Shown piece after piece: positions 5,306 to 7,225 of a stretch of 7,225 nt of DNA. Source of the DNA: Verrucomicrobiota bacterium (GTDB taxonomy: Bacteria > Verrucomicrobiota > Verrucomicrobiia > Opitutales > Seribacteraceae); assembly GCA_014382645.1 (NCBI GenBank), contig JACNJI010000489.1, positions 1 through 7,225 of the forward strand. The letters run 5' to 3'. Both the position numbers and the translations under genes were made by a program. The notes beneath the pieces are model-generated. The model was not told where the DNA came from and did no database searches. It saw only the letters and a list, made by a program, of their open reading frames with translations. The stretch's first letter is position 1; each line of letters starts with the position of its first letter.

Positions 5306-7012
5306 CTAGGCCGCATCGGGGAAAAACTTGTCGAGGGTCTCTTTCGAGGGAGGTTTGGTTACGAGCGAAACCGCCACTAGAGCAACCGCCGAAGCGACGA
5401 AACAAATGGCCGCGGGAACGATGCCCGGCCCTACCACGTATTCACCTCCATAACCTGATTGCTGGAAATAATAAAGCCACACCACCATCGCAGCGATGAT
5501 TCCGGAGCAAGCTCCCTCCTTGGTGGCCCGTTTCCAGTACAAGGCCGCGACGACGAGGGGAAAGAGAGCGGCAAATCCACTGAAGCACCAAATCGCGAGA
5601 TCGAATACGTTGGCGTCCTTCGCCCACATCGCAAGCACATAGGTTAAGACCACAATACCGACGATGAATGCGCGAGCGATAAAGATGATTTGCTTGTCCG
5701 AGTACTTTTCCTTCCCGGCTCGGTGAAGCACGATGTCGTTGGTGAAGATCGTGCCCATGCAAAGGAATTGTGAATCCAGTGAGGACATTATGGCCGCCAA
5801 AACTCCCGCAGTAAGCAGTCCGGTCAGGATGGGGTCGCCCACAAGTAATTTAAGCATAGCAGAGAGTACCGCGGGCGGCGGGATTCCCGGCGGCAACAGA
5901 CCCGAGGCCCATGCGCCGATGAGAACGCACGGCGCCCAAACCACCATAATGCAGAGCGGGTGGGCGATAACTGTAAGGCGAAAAGCCTTGGCGCTCTTGG
6001 CCGTTAGCCAATGCTGGAAAAGGTGGGGGAACATGCCCACACTGAGAGGAATGAAGAGATAGCTAAGAAAAGTCAGGAAGGGTATGCCCAGTTGGCGCTC
6101 GAAGGAAGAAATCTTGCCCGTTTCAGGATTCTTCTTCTTGAACTCGACATCGATTGGAGTGCGCGTGAAGTGCGGTTGAACATTAGCGAGTTCCTGGGCT
6201 CGATCGGATTCCAACAACCGACCGATGGGCTTCGGCGGCACATTTTTTTCCAATGCTCCCGCCTTCTTGTCGAAGCGGAAGTCCTGCACGATCTTTCCAT
6301 CCTCGGTGATGCGGGCGGCCACCTTACCGGCGTTATCAATGCCACCCAATGCCTTCACTATAAATACAAACGCGAGCAGACCCATAAACATGAAGACGAT
6401 GGTTTGGAAAGTGTTCGCATAGGCTGCCCCGCGGGAACCGCCCATGAAGACATAGGCTAGGACAACAGCACATACAACGAGACCCGTAAGCCAAGGCGGG
6501 ACGCCGCCAAGCCATGCAGGAATGGATGGGTCTGTGAAGATTGTCGGGAAGGCGCCTGCGGTGACTGGTTCGATCGTCTTGCCCGCTCCAATGATCCCGA
6601 TGAGCAAATACGGGACCACTAGCAGGACGAGAATGGGAAAAAGAAGGTAGCCGAGTCCGTCTGACTCAAAACGTGCTCGAAAGAATTGAATCTGCGTCAC
6701 ATAGCCGTACTTCTTGCCGAATGCCCATAGACGGATACCGATGATAAAGAAAACGGCTGCGTGGACAAGTCCGCTGATGGAAGCCATCAATCCGTAAGTA
6801 CCAATACCACGCTCGAAGGACTTTCCCGTAGAACCTACGAGGGCAAAGGCTGTCATCGTAGTCCCGAATACACTCATTAGCAGGAGGAACGGACCAATGC
6901 TGTGACTGGCGACGAAATAATCCTTGCTAGTGCCTCGGAAAAGGCGACTGCTGTAGAAACCAAGCGCCAGTAGCAAGCAGAGGTAGCAAGCAATGACCAC
7001 CAAAGTGCTCAT
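5306..7012 (-). CDS. Sodium:solute symporter (SSS family)
   Basis: This 568-residue secondary transporter of the SSS family probably couples Na+ entry to uptake of an organic solute across the inner membrane. About 13 hydrophobic segments can be drawn (approximately 3-23, 38-62, 75-97, 122-145, 172-190, 200-222, 309-331, 345-369, 381-410, 444-462, 467-493, 499-517, 528-551), matching the PutP-type topology with N-terminus out and C-terminus in. The N-terminal 'RGTSKDYFVA' (26-35) and the 'GGSRGAAYANTFQTIV' segment (191-206) are typical of the family. 'AAIMSSLDSQF' (406-416) carries the Ser pair (410-411) that corresponds to the Na2-site serines of vSGLT. A hydrophilic insert of about 83 residues (225-307) sits between segments 6 and 7 and is predicted periplasmic. 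The gene is coupled to the small membrane protein upstream and lies 36 nt before the ANL enzyme. The substrate is not identifiable; a carboxylate used by the downstream enzymes is a plausible inference. Confidence 0.93.
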   Translation of the reverse strand: MSTLVVIACYLCLLLALGFYSSRLFRGTSKDYFVASHSIGPFLLLMSVFGTTMTAFALVGSTGKSFERGIGTYGLMASISGLVHAAVFFIIGIRLWAFGKKYGYVTQIQFFRARFESDGLGYLLFPILVLLVVPYLLIGIIGAGKTIEPVTAGAFPTIFTDPSIPAWLGGVPPWLTGLVVCAVVLAYVFMGGSRGAAYANTFQTIVFMFMGLLAFVFIVKALGGIDNAGKVAARITEDGKIVQDFRFDKKAGALEKNVPPKPIGRLLESDRAQELANVQPHFTRTPIDVEFKKKNPETGKISSFERQLGIPFLTFLSYLFIPLSVGMFPHLFQHWLTAKSAKAFRLTVIAHPLCIMVVWAPCVLIGAWASGLLPPGIPPPAVLSAMLKLLVGDPILTGLLTAGVLAAIMSSLDSQFLCMGTIFTNDIVLHRAGKEKYSDKQIIFIARAFIVGIVVLTYVLAMWAKDANVFDLAIWCFSGFAALFPLVVAALYWKRATKEGACSGIIAAMVVWLYYFQQSGYGGEYVVGPGIVPAAICFVASAVALVAVSLVTKPPSKETLDKFFPDAA

Positions 7013-7218
7013 AAGGAACCCTCTTCCATCTTGGTGGCAGTCGTTTCGGTCTCGGCGAAGGCCTCGAGGTCATGCGGCCAAGCCAGTTTTATGGCGAGCC
7101 ACCCAAGGGCCGCGCAAGCGAGAGAGAATGCAGCATGAAAAGCCAGCCCGACTGGTAGAAAGCCGAAGACAAGCGTACCGTCGTCCCACCACCATTTGTC
7201 CTGATGAAGGACAAACAT
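7009..7218 (-). CDS. Small membrane protein, putative symporter partner
   Basis: The 69-residue protein has a short polar start rich in Trp and Asp (HQDKWWWDDG, residues 6-15). A hydrophobic stretch follows from about residue 16 to 46, enough for one or two membrane segments, and then a charged tail. Its TGA overlaps the ATG of the sodium:solute symporter (ATGA at 7012-7009), which points to translational coupling. Many SSS-family symporters are encoded next to small membrane proteins (DUF485 with ActP, DUF997 with PanF, DUF3311 with other SSS genes), and the 'LVFGFLPVG' stretch recalls DUF3311. I therefore infer a symporter accessory subunit, without assigning a family firmly. The frame stays open upstream of the ATG (CTG CTC) to the window edge, so the true start may lie outside and the gene may be partial. 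The protein is likely in the inner membrane. Confidence 0.72.
   Translation of the reverse strand: MFVLHQDKWWWDDGTLVFGFLPVGLAFHAAFSLACAALGWLAIKLAWPHDLEAFAETETTATKMEEGSL
7019..7027 (-). promoter_or_regulatory. Ribosome binding site of the symporter gene
   Basis: On the minus strand this reads GGAAGAGGG, with the GAGG core 7 nt before the ATG at 7012. It lies inside the 3' end of the small membrane protein gene. It supports the chosen symporter start and suggests that re-initiation at the ATGA overlap is assisted by a good Shine-Dalgarno sequence. Confidence 0.6.
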
Positions 7219-7225
7219 GAGCAGG

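Noticed and set aside
5270..5330. Possible internal promoter before the ANL gene (GATAAT, TTGAGT on the minus strand)
   Set aside because: The -10-like and -35-like hexamers are not at proper spacing to each other, and the 36-nt gap fits simple operon read-through.
1..7225. tRNA, rRNA, CRISPR arrays, insertion sequences, riboswitches
   Set aside because: Nothing resembling these was seen; almost all bases are accounted for by minus-strand coding regions.

Overview
This window comes from a bacterial genome of roughly mid-50s %GC. All recognisable genes lie on the minus strand, so transcription runs from high to low coordinates. Neighbouring genes overlap by 4 nt or are 20-65 nt apart, and no terminator or divergent gene is visible, so the window reads as the middle of one long operon. 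The Na+/solute symporter with a tiny membrane partner, the 'DWPQHRGG' beta-propeller and the HemN-like protein with an 'SNYPPFSFW' N-terminus resemble Verrucomicrobiota or Planctomycetota proteins. That assignment rests on family resemblance only and is tentative.

Layout in transcription order: (1) a ~70-aa membrane protein whose start may lie off the right edge (7218-7009); (2) a 568-aa sodium:solute symporter overlapping it by ATGA (7012-5306); (3) a 362-aa adenylate-forming (ANL) enzyme without the usual C-terminal domain, resembling EhpF of phenazine biosynthesis and PaaK-type ligases (5269-4181); (4) a 479-aa aldehyde-dehydrogenase-fold protein with a catalytic Cys but no canonical general-base Glu (4115-2676); (5) a 412-aa iron-type alcohol dehydrogenase (2649-1411); (6) a 381-aa exported PQQ-like beta-propeller overlapping gene 5 by ATGA (1414-269); (7) the N-terminus of a HemN/HemW-like radical SAM protein (from 248 to the left edge), interrupted by an in-frame TAG and altered at one cluster cysteine.

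The most interesting reading is that genes 3-5 form a discrete carboxylic-acid reduction system. The ANL protein would make an acyl-adenylate, the ALDH-fold protein would reduce the activated acyl group to an aldehyde, and the iron ADH would interconvert aldehyde and alcohol. The EhpF/EhpG pair is a precedent for the first two steps. The symporter would import the substrate or a related solute. The roles of the exported propeller and the radical SAM protein are unknown. The substrate cannot be read from the sequence, and the pathway could also run in the oxidative direction.

The left ~70 bases look abnormal within the radical SAM gene. Single-base changes would restore two key codons, which suggests poor sequence at a contig end or a decaying gene. 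No RNA genes, CRISPR arrays, insertion sequences or gene-free stretches over 300 bases were seen.
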